DNA of 64,000 nt from assembly GCF_012222825.1 (NCBI RefSeq), contig NZ_CP038017.1, forward strand, positions 1,488,001-1,552,000, written 5' to 3'. The stretch is from Allofrancisella frigidaquae. Its GTDB lineage: Bacteria; Pseudomonadota; Gammaproteobacteria; Francisellales; Francisellaceae. The notes under the pieces were generated by a model. That model did not search any database, was not told the origin of the DNA, and was given only the letters and a program-made list of their open reading frames with translations. This document shows positions 55,191-64,000 of the stretch, piece by piece. The position numbers and the translations under genes were made by a program. Numbering within the stretch: the stretch's first letter is position 1; each line of letters starts with the position of its first letter.

Positions 55191-57287
55191 ATGAAAACAT
55201 CTATACTTATGTTACCCACATCGAAGTATACTGGACTTAGGATTTTAACAAAAAGCTTAGAGTATGCTTTACAGGAAGAAGGTTTTAAAGTAGCCACTTT
55301 TCACCCTATTTTTGATATAGGAATGACTATAGAAGAGATTGAAAAATATTTGTTAAATGGCCGTGTAAAAGATTATGTAGAAATATTGCTTAGTAAATTT
55401 TATGATAAGTGTCAAGGCTATGATTTTATTATAGTTTATGGTTTATTTCGTCAAGGGAATGATACCCATAAACTATATCCGTTAAATAGTGTAATTAGTG
55501 AATTAAATACGGAATTAATCAAAGCTCTATCAGCTAAAGTTATAGTGGTTTCATATCATGGTAATAAATCTTTGGATGATATCAATAGTGAGTTAGATTA
55601 CGCTTATCGGAATTTACCTCAAAGAATAAAAACTTTAGGGGTAATAATCACAAAACTAAACGCACCCTACGATGATGATGGACATATGAGCTTTAGTTTA
55701 GCAGAAGAGGATGCTTCTACTATTAGGAGAAATAATGTCAGCTTTGAAGAAATCCGAGAGCTACCTATTTTAAGAGAAAATAAACTCTCTTTATTAGGTG
55801 TGATAGAGTGGGATAAAGAAAAAACTTATCCACGGGTTGTAGATATCAAAAATAGTTTGAAACTAAATATTATTACCTCTAATAACCTTGATGCTAGAGT
55901 ACATAAAGTGACAATGTGCTCTAGAAGGATAGAGAATTTTATTAGAGATCTAGCACCAAATTCTTTAGTAATAACCTCTGCTGATAGATCGGATATATTA
56001 GTTACAGTGTGTCTAGCTGCTAGAAATGGTTTAAAGATAGCAGGGATTATTTTAACAGCGGAGGAATATTTAGACGAGAAGGTAAAGCAGCTATGTTTAG
56101 ATACAGCTGAAGAAGCTGGTTTAGTAATATTAACCACAAAAAATAGAAGCGTAAATACAATCCTTAAGCTAGCTAATATTGATTTTATGGGTATACCAAA
56201 TGATGATAAAGAACGTATCCAAATGGTTAAAGAAGCCATAGTAAGCTCACTGGATAAAGAAAAGATTTTACACGCGATCAGACAAGAGGTTCCAAAGCAA
56301 CAAGTGATGTCGCCACCAGCATTTAGGTACCATCTACTAAAAATGGCAAGGCAAGCGAGAAAACGAATTATCTTACCTGAAAGTTACGAACCTAGAACTT
56401 TGCTAGCAGCTAAAAACTGCTATGAGCAGGGTATCGCAGATTGTGTACTTATTGGTGATAAAGTAAAGATTAATAAAGTTGCTGAGTTAAATGGTTTTAG
56501 CTTACCTAAAGGTATAGAAATTATCCCGTTAAATGAGGCTCAAGAGTTAAGATATTTAGATACTTTAATGAGCCTTAGAAAGCATAAAGGATTATCCGAA
56601 AGTTTAGCCAAAGATGCTTTAAAAGACCCTATAATAGTAGCTACTCTTATGTTGTACCTTGGAGAGGCGGATGGATTAGTTTCAGGAGCGGAACATACAA
56701 CAGCAGATGTGCTAAGACCAGCGTTACAACTTATTAAAACAAAACCTAATGTATCTTTAGTTTCATCGGTGTTTTTTATGTGCATGCCTGATGAAGTTAT
56801 AGTTTTTGCAGATTGTGCAGTTAATCAAGATCCTACAGCAGAGCAATTGGTAGATATAGCTATTCAAAGCGCGGAGTCTGCTAAAAAATTTAGTATAGAG
56901 CCTCGTGTTGCGATGATTAGCTATAGTACAGGCACTTCTGGTTCTGGTGCTCAAGTTGAGAAAGTACGGACAGCGACAGAACTTCTAAAGCAAAAGGTAC
57001 CAGAATTATTGGTAGATGGACCGTTACAATATGATGCTGCAATGATAGAGAGTGTAGCGAAGAAAAAAGCTCCTAATAGTCCAGTTGCAGGTAAGGCGAC
57101 CGTTCTTATTTTCCCTGATTTAAATACAGGTAATACAGTCTATAAGGCAGTCCAAAGAAGTGCTAATGTGTTAAGTATTGGACCTGTATTGCAGGGTATC
57201 AACAAGCCTGTAAATGATCTTTCAAGAGGGGCGACTGTTGATGACATAACCTACACGATTGCAATTACAGCTATACAAGCAATATAA
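55191..57287 (+). CDS. pta: Phosphate acetyltransferase
   Basis: Makes acetyl phosphate from acetyl-CoA and phosphate, feeding AckA. The 698-residue protein is the long form: an N-terminal AAA-like/DRTGG part (residues 1 to about 365) and the catalytic PTA domain (RARKRIILPESYEPRTLLAA, LVSGAEHTTADVLRPALQ, PRVAMISYSTGTSGSGAQVE, VLIFPDLNTGNTVYKAVQRS). The N-terminal P-loop (MLPTSKYTGLRIL) lacks the usual GKT, so nucleotide binding there is doubtful. Confidence 0.95.
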   Translation: MKTSILMLPTSKYTGLRILTKSLEYALQEEGFKVATFHPIFDIGMTIEEIEKYLLNGRVKDYVEILLSKFYDKCQGYDFIIVYGLFRQGNDTHKLYPLNSVISELNTELIKALSAKVIVVSYHGNKSLDDINSELDYAYRNLPQRIKTLGVIITKLNAPYDDDGHMSFSLAEEDASTIRRNNVSFEEIRELPILRENKLSLLGVIEWDKEKTYPRVVDIKNSLKLNIITSNNLDARVHKVTMCSRRIENFIRDLAPNSLVITSADRSDILVTVCLAARNGLKIAGIILTAEEYLDEKVKQLCLDTAEEAGLVILTTKNRSVNTILKLANIDFMGIPNDDKERIQMVKEAIVSSLDKEKILHAIRQEVPKQQVMSPPAFRYHLLKMARQARKRIILPESYEPRTLLAAKNCYEQGIADCVLIGDKVKINKVAELNGFSLPKGIEIIPLNEAQELRYLDTLMSLRKHKGLSESLAKDALKDPIIVATLMLYLGEADGLVSGAEHTTADVLRPALQLIKTKPNVSLVSSVFFMCMPDEVIVFADCAVNQDPTAEQLVDIAIQSAESAKKFSIEPRVAMISYSTGTSGSGAQVEKVRTATELLKQKVPELLVDGPLQYDAAMIESVAKKKAPNSPVAGKATVLIFPDLNTGNTVYKAVQRSANVLSIGPVLQGINKPVNDLSRGATVDDITYTIAITAIQAI

Positions 57288-57308
57288 AAATTTTTATAGG
57301 AAAAAACT

Positions 57309-58745
57309 ATGCTAGATAATAAATTATTAACTAGAGTTATAAACAGATATTCCTTTAATGGAATAAATAGTTTTGAAGTAATAAACCCAGCTACAGATGA
57401 GCTTATTTGTAAGCTTGAGACTAAAGGTGCTGAATATATTCAAAAAAGTATAATTTCATCAAAACAAGCTCAAAATAGTTTTAGACAGCAGTTAGCTACA
57501 GAAAGATCAAAACTTTTAAGCAGATGGTATGACTTAATTGTTAAAAACGCTGATGAATTGGCTCAGATCATTACTTTAGAAAGTGGTAAACCTTTAACTG
57601 AAGCAAAATCTGAAATACTATATGGAGCTAATTTTATACAGTGGTATGCAGAAAAAGCTAAAAGAATAGATAGCCGTATATTTGAACCTGGTTTTGAAGA
57701 CGCGGAAGGTCGAGTTGACTACCAGCCAGTAGGTGTAGTTGCAGCTATTACTCCATGGAATTTCCCTATTGCTATGGTCACACGAAAAGTAGCTCCAGCT
57801 GTTGCTGCAGGCTGCAGTGTGATACTTAAGCCCTCTGCGCTTACACCTTTAACTGCATTTGCTGTAAGAGAGTTATTTATTGACACAGGTGCTGATGAAA
57901 ATCTGCTGCAGGTGATCTGTGGAGATTCAAGTATCATTGGAAAAGAGTTTCAACATAGTAGTATCGTCAGAAAAATAACCTTCACGGGTTCGACAAAAGT
58001 TGGTAAGTTACTTATGCAACAAGCTGCTGAGACTGTCAAGAAAGTATCTCTAGAACTTGGAGGTAATGCTCCATTTATAGTATTTGAAAGTGCAAATCTT
58101 GAGAAAGCTGTCGAAGGACTTATTGCTGCAAAAATCAGAAATGCTGGTCAGGTGTGTGTAGCGCCAAATAGAATCTTTGTACAAAAAAATATCAAAGCTG
58201 AATTTATGTCTAAGCTTAAAGAAGCAATAGCTAAGCTAAAGCAAGGGAATGGCTTAGATAAGGACGTACAAATAGGACCTTTGATTAATAAGTCTGCTGT
58301 GGAAAAGGTACAAGCCCATATAGCTGATGCTGTATCAAAAGGTGCAAAAATAGTTTATGGTGGGCAAATTAACCCTAAACTAGGTGGGAAGTTTTTTGAG
58401 CCAACAATACTGGATAATATGACTGATCAAATGACAGTTAGTTGTGAAGAGACTTTTGGCCCAGTCATAGCTGTTTTTGATTTTGATACCGAGAAAGAAG
58501 CTTTAAAAAGAGCCAACCATACAAATTATGGTTTAGCAAGTTACTTTTTTAGTAACGATATAAATCAAATACGAAGAGTTAGAAATGCTTTGGAATATGG
58601 CATGGTTGGTATAAATACAGGATTGATTTCAAATGAAAAGGCACCTTTTGGAGGTATTAAAGAATCTGGATTAGGTAGAGAAGGTTCAGATGAAGGTATT
58701 TATGAGTTTTTGGAGGCTAAGTACTCTATGCAAAGTTTTGCGTGA
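57309..58745 (+). CDS. gabD: NAD(P)-dependent succinate-semialdehyde dehydrogenase
   Basis: A 478-residue aldehyde dehydrogenase. Landmarks are ITPWNFPIAMVTRKVAPAVA, the coenzyme loop TFTGSTKVGKLL, the general-base Glu in SLELGGNAPFIVF and the catalytic Cys in RNAGQVCVAPNRIFV. The overall pattern and the end GGIKESGLGREGSDEGIYEF fit GabD, which oxidises succinate semialdehyde to succinate. It follows pta by 21 bp. A degenerate IS256 end starts 6 bp after its stop. Confidence 0.88.
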   Translation: MLDNKLLTRVINRYSFNGINSFEVINPATDELICKLETKGAEYIQKSIISSKQAQNSFRQQLATERSKLLSRWYDLIVKNADELAQIITLESGKPLTEAKSEILYGANFIQWYAEKAKRIDSRIFEPGFEDAEGRVDYQPVGVVAAITPWNFPIAMVTRKVAPAVAAGCSVILKPSALTPLTAFAVRELFIDTGADENLLQVICGDSSIIGKEFQHSSIVRKITFTGSTKVGKLLMQQAAETVKKVSLELGGNAPFIVFESANLEKAVEGLIAAKIRNAGQVCVAPNRIFVQKNIKAEFMSKLKEAIAKLKQGNGLDKDVQIGPLINKSAVEKVQAHIADAVSKGAKIVYGGQINPKLGGKFFEPTILDNMTDQMTVSCEETFGPVIAVFDFDTEKEALKRANHTNYGLASYFFSNDINQIRRVRNALEYGMVGINTGLISNEKAPFGGIKESGLGREGSDEGIYEFLEAKYSMQSFA

Positions 58746-58750
58746 ACAGC

Positions 58751-58779
58751 GAGCCTTTCTAGGTAATTGTGTAAATTCA
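58751..58779 (+). mobile_element. Solo IS256-type terminal repeat (remnant)
   Basis: gagcctttctaggtaattgt followed by gtaaattca matches the right terminal repeat of the two IS256 elements (gagcctttccacttaactgt then gtaaattca) at about 25 of 29 positions. Past this point the similarity ends. No transposase sequence is nearby. The stop codon of the helicase gene (58777-58779) lies within the remnant. Confidence 0.7.
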
Positions 58780-61533
58780 ACATAGCCTACCAATACTGTT
58801 TTGGTTTTTATAAACAGTTTTAAAATATACCCATAAGTCAGCTGGTAACTTTTTAGACAGTTCAAAAGTGTATCTAATAGTTTTGCTAGAATATAGCTCT
58901 TTAGCTTCTATACACTTTAGTATATCTCCTAAATAGTAATAGCCGTCATTTTTCTCCACTCTAGCAAACACATAGCTTATAACGCTATTCTTTGCTAAGG
59001 CTTTTTCTTGTTTATCTTCTAAAGATTTGTTCTTTTTAGAGTAAAATGTAAAGACTGAATCTGAAAGAAACTTATTATCATATTGGCTAAATTTTTTATT
59101 CTCATCAAAAGTCATAAACAACAAAGCCTTATTATCAAAAAATCTATAACCAGCTAAATTAACTCCACCGTTTGTATAATCTTGATTAAGTAAGTGAGCA
59201 ATATCTTTTTTAGAATATTTAGCATACAGAGATAAACCATTGAGTTTATTTTTATGATATTTTTGCTGATAAATAAGTTTATTATAAACCAGTAAATCTT
59301 GTATGTGCCACTGTAAGAAACTGTTACCAATTATAGTGCTATAAGGTAAAAGAGAGATCTGTTTATCTTCTAGCTTTATTAAAGGTGTATACTCTTGCCT
59401 ACCAGCGTTAACTGTAAATATTTTTAGAGATAAGTGCTGTAATGCACTAACAAAGCTTTCTATATTAAAATTCTCTATTTCTTGAGCTACTAATCTTTCC
59501 AAGTTTTTAACTTCCATGCACGATTGCTTTAGAAGTTTTTCCAAAATTAAAATTTCGTACAACCTTTTTGCAGGAGTAAACTCCTTTGAGATAAACTTTA
59601 AAATTCTGTACTCTTGCTCATTTAAATTTGGTATATCCTCTTTGAAGGCTTTAAGAATGTCATAATAAGTATCCTTTGCTGATAAAATAACCTCTGGAGC
59701 AATAAAATTATGTGTTTCAAAGTCAACTAAGGTAGGTATTTTACCTAACTCTTTCTTCAACTGAACATAATCTCTTTTTATATTTTTTAACTGAGAAAAA
59801 TTAGTTTTTTGGATGTTTCTATAAATTAGTTCTTTAGCAATATTAGTGAAGGTTATCGTACTTTTACCACTAATATAATTATTTGGTGAAACAACAAACT
59901 TTTTAAGTTGGTCTTTGTCATAGCTGTTATCTTGGCTTAGGGCTACAGGTATCAAAAAATTGTTTTCATAATTAGCAATAAAATCTAAAACCACAACAAA
60001 TTTTTTATCTTTGAATTTCCTAAGTCCCCTGCCTAGCTGCTGGATATAAACAATACTACTTTGGGTTGGGCGTAGTAAAATAATCTGGTTAATACATGGA
60101 ATATCAATTCCTTCATTAAAAATATCCACTGTTACGATCACTTCTAAACTATAACTTTCAAGTTTTGATATAGCCAAATCCCTTGTATACTCTGAATCTT
60201 GACTTGTTAAAGCTTGTGACTTTATACCTCTTTGATTAAGCTTAGTTGCTAGCTCTTTTGCTTCATTAACGTTACTAACAAACATTAAAGCTGATCTATG
60301 TTGACCACTAAACCCATAAAAATTCATTTTTCCCACAATATGGTTTATACGAAAATCACTTGTTAATTTAGCAAAATCTTTAGCTAATACCTTTTCAGAT
60401 TCAAGGTAAAAATCCTCAATAGCAAAATAATGAAAAGGACACAGCAAATCTTGTTCTAAAGCTTGATGCAGTCTAATCTCATAAGCAATATTATAATCAA
60501 ATAGCTTAAATATATCGCCAGTATCAGTACGCTCTGGTGTTGCTGTCATTCCTAAAAGAAACTTTGGTTTAAAATAGCCTAAAATTTTCTTATAACTATT
60601 AGCTTCTGCATGGTGGACCTCATCGATGATTATGTAATCAAATTCATCAGCTTGAAAACTGCTAAAGACTTTTGGATCCTTAAGAGTTTGAACCGTCGCA
60701 AACAAATAATCGGCTTGAGATTTACTACTTCCTGTATAAAGCCCTAATTTCTTATCTTTAATAATTTTTGCAAAGGTGTCTTTTGCTTTAGTAGCAATGT
60801 TAGTTCGATGTACAACGAATAAACATCGTTTTGGCTTAACTAATGCAACATCAAATGCACTTAAAAAAGTTTTTCCTGTACCAGTTGCACTGATTATCAA
60901 AGCTTTATCTATATTACTCAACCTTAGAGACTTTAGGTTTTCTAGTGCTTGGCTTTGAATAAAATTTGGTGAGATAGGTTTAACTTTTTCCAAATTGCCA
61001 AAAGTAATAAGTCTGTTGACAACTTCATAGTTTAAACGGTAATCATCAAGTATAGCCAAAGCTTCTTTAGCTCTATCAAAAAGCTTATTAAATTCTGCTA
61101 AAATTTGTCTGACTACATTATCTTGACAATTAGCGCTAAATAATAGATTCCATTCGCTATTAACAGTAAGGGCAGATTGTGTCAGATTTGCACTACCTAT
61201 CATAATATGCCAGTTATCCGCCTTACGAAAGAAAAACCCTTTTGCATGGAAGTTTTCAGAGTCGAGTATTTTTAGCTCTATATTGTCAAATTCTAGCAAC
61301 TTTTCTATAGCTTTAGGCTCAGTAAAATTTAGATAACATCCAGTTAGAATTTTACCCTTTACACCTTTAAGCTTAAGTTGGCGTAACGATTCTAGTATAC
61401 AAATAACTCCGCTAAGGGTGATAAAGGCTACACTTATAATAAATTCTTCACATTCATCAAATTGGCTAATAATTTCTGTAATAACTTTAGAATATTGAGA
61501 GTTGGTAATAAATTTATTTGTGTGTTTTTGCAT
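58777..61533 (-). CDS. DEAD/DEAH helicase with N-terminal phospholipase D-like domain
   Basis: The 918-residue protein has a PLD-like N-terminus with one HxK motif (FHAKGFFF, His96 and Lys98) followed by MIGSANLTQSAL. An SF2 helicase core follows: Walker A SATGTGKTFLSAF (Lys221), DEVH box IIDEVHHAEANSYKKIL (303-306), TATPERTDTGDIF and motif VI QQLGRGLRKFKDKKF. The C-terminal 400 residues fit the DUF3427-type region seen with this architecture. Such PLD-helicases are suspected in nucleic-acid processing or defence against foreign DNA, but the role is unproven. The C-terminus ends in a remnant IS end, so the last residues (SIGRLC) may not be ancestral. Confidence 0.82.
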   Translation of the reverse strand: MQKHTNKFITNSQYSKVITEIISQFDECEEFIISVAFITLSGVICILESLRQLKLKGVKGKILTGCYLNFTEPKAIEKLLEFDNIELKILDSENFHAKGFFFRKADNWHIMIGSANLTQSALTVNSEWNLLFSANCQDNVVRQILAEFNKLFDRAKEALAILDDYRLNYEVVNRLITFGNLEKVKPISPNFIQSQALENLKSLRLSNIDKALIISATGTGKTFLSAFDVALVKPKRCLFVVHRTNIATKAKDTFAKIIKDKKLGLYTGSSKSQADYLFATVQTLKDPKVFSSFQADEFDYIIIDEVHHAEANSYKKILGYFKPKFLLGMTATPERTDTGDIFKLFDYNIAYEIRLHQALEQDLLCPFHYFAIEDFYLESEKVLAKDFAKLTSDFRINHIVGKMNFYGFSGQHRSALMFVSNVNEAKELATKLNQRGIKSQALTSQDSEYTRDLAISKLESYSLEVIVTVDIFNEGIDIPCINQIILLRPTQSSIVYIQQLGRGLRKFKDKKFVVVLDFIANYENNFLIPVALSQDNSYDKDQLKKFVVSPNNYISGKSTITFTNIAKELIYRNIQKTNFSQLKNIKRDYVQLKKELGKIPTLVDFETHNFIAPEVILSAKDTYYDILKAFKEDIPNLNEQEYRILKFISKEFTPAKRLYEILILEKLLKQSCMEVKNLERLVAQEIENFNIESFVSALQHLSLKIFTVNAGRQEYTPLIKLEDKQISLLPYSTIIGNSFLQWHIQDLLVYNKLIYQQKYHKNKLNGLSLYAKYSKKDIAHLLNQDYTNGGVNLAGYRFFDNKALLFMTFDENKKFSQYDNKFLSDSVFTFYSKKNKSLEDKQEKALAKNSVISYVFARVEKNDGYYYLGDILKCIEAKELYSSKTIRYTFELSKKLPADLWVYFKTVYKNQNSIGRLC

Positions 61534-61535
61534 AC

Positions 61536-62300
61536 TTAAATTTTAACGGGAACACTAGAGTCAAGGTTAGACGTATTAGAATGACCTTTTACACCTTTAC
61601 CCCAACAATAGATTTCTTTTGTATCTTTTCTTACACCACAAGTGTACGTTGTTGCCATAACTAAATGGCTAAATTGCAGATCTGTTTTGACCTTTTGAGG
61701 GGTAGTAAAGATACCTTTTTCACCATTACCAACCTCCCCAAAAGTACCATCTCCCCAACAATAAGCATGATTATCTTTATCTAAAGCACATGCATAATGA
61801 GCCTTTGTGTATATTCTTTTAAATTTAACATCTGTAGCAATCTTTAATGGCACGTTAATATTTTCTTTCTTGGTTTTACGCCCTAATTGCCCTCTATCGT
61901 TATGCCCCCAACAGTATAAATCATCACCATTATCTAATGCACAATTAAAGTCCGCCCCTCTACTAATCTCTTTTATTTTTAAATCTTTGATATCAACTGA
62001 GATGTTAGTCACTTTTTTATTACTTTTTTTTGACTTACTAGTGTCTTTTAATTTATATTTCCAACATCTAAGATCTCCAGCAACATCGTATTCACAATTA
62101 TATTCCTTGGCATTTTCAATATCATAATTTTCACCATATTTTTTTAGTTTACTATCATCACGATAATCATCTTCTTTAGTTGCAAAGTTGTTTTCCGTTT
62201 GAGGATTATAATTATCAAAGAAAGTTTGTGAAAAAGTATCTGTTGCAAAAACTGGATAGAAAACATATAAGAATATAACTAAAAGTATCGTTTTTTTCAT
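61536..62300 (-). CDS. RCC1-like repeat protein, exported
   Basis: The start is the ATG at 62300 (MKKTILLVIFLYVFYPVFAT, a signal peptide); an upstream TTG at 62345 would prepend a stretch that spoils it. The mature part has an acidic N-terminal region, then three or so RCC1/BLIP-II-type beta-propeller units: CALDNGDDLYCWGHNDRGQL, CALDKDNHAYCWGDGTFGEV and CGVRKDTKEIYCWGKGVKGH. Each has a CA/CG...YCWG cysteine pair. Full propellers have seven units, so this one is short or truncated; it ends SSVPVKI. Its stop lies 2 bp from the start of the helicase gene, so the two may be co-transcribed. Function unknown. Confidence 0.75.
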   Translation of the reverse strand: MKKTILLVIFLYVFYPVFATDTFSQTFFDNYNPQTENNFATKEDDYRDDSKLKKYGENYDIENAKEYNCEYDVAGDLRCWKYKLKDTSKSKKSNKKVTNISVDIKDLKIKEISRGADFNCALDNGDDLYCWGHNDRGQLGRKTKKENINVPLKIATDVKFKRIYTKAHYACALDKDNHAYCWGDGTFGEVGNGEKGIFTTPQKVKTDLQFSHLVMATTYTCGVRKDTKEIYCWGKGVKGHSNTSNLDSSVPVKI

Positions 62301-62375
62301 ATTAAAAAATTTATTTCGAAAGCTGCTAATAATAATCTTAAGCAAAGTTATATCAAAATGCTAGAGGATTAGAGT

Positions 62376-62939
62376 TTATAAGAATAACTTCTGTTCCCAA
62401 TAACGCAGAAAATTGAAGAACTTCTCTTCTTTAGAGTAATTTTGTCTATCAACATATGGCTTAGTAATTAATATAGGGTAGCTTCCAACGATTATACAAG
62501 CTAAACAACCTGTAAGTAATCTATCGTCAACTAAAGCTATTTCTTTCATATCACAGTTTAATAAACTTTGTATTTTTAAAAGACCTTCAGGATAAGGTTT
62601 TTTTGCAACGTCTGATATAAACCTGATTTGTGGATAATTTTTTCTAAAATACTCTAATCTTTGATTAGTTGGTTTATTTGAAAGAATAAAAATCTTTTCT
62701 TCTCCAAACTTTAGAGCAAAATTGTCTAACCATGTTTTTACTTCAGGATATATTTTCGGTTTACCATGACTAGCTAACACGCCATCAAAATCTAAAGCCA
62801 AATACTTTATACCCTTTTGCTTTAAAAATGTAGATTCAAGCTGTATAACACTTTCTAGAGCGTGATCTTTTCTGATATTCTTTAGCTCTTTTTTGTGTTT
62901 TAACATCTTGTTAAAAGTGTATATAGATCTTTTAAACAT
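62376..62939 (-). CDS. YqeG-type HAD phosphatase
   Basis: A 187-residue HAD-superfamily protein, class IIIA. Motif I is YLALDFDGVLASHGKP (nucleophile Asp in DFDGV), motif II the Ser/Asn in IFILSNKPTNQRLEYF, motif III a Lys in DVAKKPYPEG and motif IV VDDRLLTGCLACI. YqeG-like phosphatases act on phospholipid headgroups (PGP) in some bacteria and plants, which would fit pgsA, but the substrate is unknown here. It follows rsmI by 1 bp. Confidence 0.78.
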   Translation of the reverse strand: MFKRSIYTFNKMLKHKKELKNIRKDHALESVIQLESTFLKQKGIKYLALDFDGVLASHGKPKIYPEVKTWLDNFALKFGEEKIFILSNKPTNQRLEYFRKNYPQIRFISDVAKKPYPEGLLKIQSLLNCDMKEIALVDDRLLTGCLACIIVGSYPILITKPYVDRQNYSKEEKFFNFLRYWEQKLFL

Positions 62940-62940
62940 C

Positions 62941-63807
62941 CTAATCTTCCAAATCTTTTTTTAACTGTAATGCTTTTTCATAGACTTCATTTTTTTTTAA
63001 GTCTAAAATTTTAGTTGTTATTTTGACAGCCTTTTTAAGAGGAAGCTCTAGCAATAATTCTTTCAAAAGAGTTTCCTGATCAATACTAGAATCTACTGTT
63101 AGCTGATCATTGTTATTGCAATCTAAAAGAATAACGAACTCTCCTTTTAGCCTATTAGGATTATCCACAAAGTATTTTTTTATTTCACAAGCTTTTCCAC
63201 TTATAAGCTGCTCAAACTGCTTGGTTAACTCTTTTGCGACAACTATATTACAAGCTGGTAAAACCTCACTAATATCGTCTAATAAATATGTTATTCTATG
63301 TACTGATTCATAAATTATCACTGTTGAATTTAGCTTGATAAAGCTTTCTAAATCTTGCTGCCTTTTATTCTTTTTAGATGATAAAAAACCTTTAAAAATG
63401 AAACTATCTGATGGCAACCCAGCTACTGATAAGGCTGTAATTACAGCACTAACCCCTGGAATAGGCATTATTGTATAACCATTTTTACGTAAGGTAGCTA
63501 CGATTTTATAACCCGGATCAGATATTAAAGGAGTACCAGCATCACTAACAAGAGCTATATTTTTATTATCATCTAAAAGTTGCTTTACTTGCTCTATGCG
63601 TTGCTCTTCATTAAAGTCATGACACGAGATCAATTTTTGCTGATTTTTAATATTTAGGTTAGATAATAGTTTACCAGTTACCCTAGTATCTTCTGCTAAG
63701 ATGATTTCTACTTTTTTTAGGGTTTCTATAGCCCTAAGCGTTATATCTTGAAGATTCCCTATAGGTGTTGCAACCACGTATAATATTCCTTTTTCTAAAT
63801 TACTCAC
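62941..63807 (-). CDS. rsmI: 16S rRNA (cytidine1402-2'-O)-methyltransferase
   Basis: SAM-dependent methylase that modifies C1402 in the decoding centre. Signatures are LYVVATPIGNLQDITLRAIE, AEDTRVTGKLLSNL, ALVSDAGTPLISDPGYKIVA and GVSAVITALSVAGLPSDSFI. The 288 residues are normal. The start is GTG at 63807; it overlaps the end of murC by 8 bp. Confidence 0.94.
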   Translation of the reverse strand: MSNLEKGILYVVATPIGNLQDITLRAIETLKKVEIILAEDTRVTGKLLSNLNIKNQQKLISCHDFNEEQRIEQVKQLLDDNKNIALVSDAGTPLISDPGYKIVATLRKNGYTIMPIPGVSAVITALSVAGLPSDSFIFKGFLSSKKNKRQQDLESFIKLNSTVIIYESVHRITYLLDDISEVLPACNIVVAKELTKQFEQLISGKACEIKKYFVDNPNRLKGEFVILLDCNNNDQLTVDSSIDQETLLKELLLELPLKKAVKITTKILDLKKNEVYEKALQLKKDLED

Positions 63808-64000
63808 CTAACATCTCCACTAGATTTGTTATGTCACCCGCCCCTTGAACCAAAACTACATAACCATCATCAATAACATTTTCTAGCTCTGATATTGCTT
63901 GGCTAAAATCCCCTACCAGAATACAGTTTGATAATTGTTTTGATAAGTCTAAACTTGTTGCACCATCTATAATATCCTCACCTGCAGAGTATGTTGGAAG
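63800..64000 (-). CDS. murC: UDP-N-acetylmuramate--L-alanine ligase (C-terminal end, cut by window edge)
   Basis: The last 66 codons of a minus-strand gene run off the window. The sequence reads LPTYSAGEDIIDGATSLDLS and ends with DDGYVVLVQGAGDITNLVEM then LGE and a stop. The VLVQGAGD motif near the C-terminus is characteristic of MurC, which joins L-Ala to UDP-MurNAc in peptidoglycan synthesis. Its stop overlaps the rsmI start. The call rests on a short stretch. Confidence 0.8.
   Translation of the reverse strand, partial: LPTYSAGEDIIDGATSLDLSKQLSNCILVGDFSQAISELENVIDDGYVVLVQGAGDITNLVEMLGE

Overview
The window is AT-rich, tightly packed bacterial chromosome. The minus-strand run rpsB-tsf-pyrH-frr-uppS-cdsA-dut-pgsA-rpsL-rpsG, together with the insertion-sequence types and the codon use, points to the genus Francisella or a close relative in the Francisellaceae. 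I recall the same order from F. tularensis, but this is recognition and no search was run. No rRNA, tRNA, CRISPR array, phage or plasmid backbone is visible. The species cannot be fixed from here.

Layout. 1-6.6 kb: translation and lipid/envelope genes, all on the minus strand, from rpsB back to a truncated rpsG. 6.8-12.2 kb: folA, a YajR-like transporter, a structured leader, then cydA-cydB and a 32-residue cydX. 12.2-22.2 kb: an accessory block with an orphan gene, an IS5-type fragment, an intact IS256-type element, a frameshifted IS4-type element, a nitrilase-like/ankyrin-like fusion, an exported low-molecular-weight tyrosine phosphatase and a coiled-coil protein. 22.3-36.2 kb: mostly core (priA, pnuC, yihY, wrbA, a SlyB-like lipoprotein, an MFS carrier, a zinc/manganese-type ABC importer, an FAD monooxygenase, hpt, purA, purH). 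36.2-43.2 kb: a second accessory block with two leucine-rich-repeat genes lying between purH and a decayed second copy of the purH 3' end, then a kinase-like gene beside a second IS5 fragment. 43.3-50.7 kb: core (ettA, ldhA, an MHS carrier, a rhodanese-like protein, secB, recA-recX, ssb). 50.7-53.7 kb: a second IS256 copy with a clean 8-bp target duplication and another orphan gene. 54.0-64.0 kb: ackA-pta-gabD, a PLD-helicase, an RCC1-like secreted protein, a HAD phosphatase, rsmI and the end of murC.

How the parts fit. The core stretches cover translation, phospholipid and undecaprenyl synthesis, low-oxygen respiration (cytochrome bd), purine synthesis and salvage, recombination, and overflow metabolism (acetate and D-lactate). 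The accessory genes look like host-interaction genes: eukaryote-like repeats (ankyrin-like, LRR), a phosphatase, a kinase-like fold and orphan proteins without signal peptides, each next to IS debris. Three of them, far apart (starts at 13538, 19518 and 53725), share a promoter-like element, TATGA-N10-TTAATTTGTAYTAT, with exactly conserved spacing. This suggests a co-regulated set of candidate effectors.

The most notable observations are: (1) that shared element; (2) the nitrilase-like domain with a complete Glu-Lys-Cys triad fused to 42-residue ankyrin-like repeats; (3) the LRR genes between two copies of the purH 3' end, which looks like integration with gene-end replacement; (4) the kinase-like gene bracketed by a 19-bp inverted repeat; and (5) a structured RNA leader with competing pairings ahead of cydABX.
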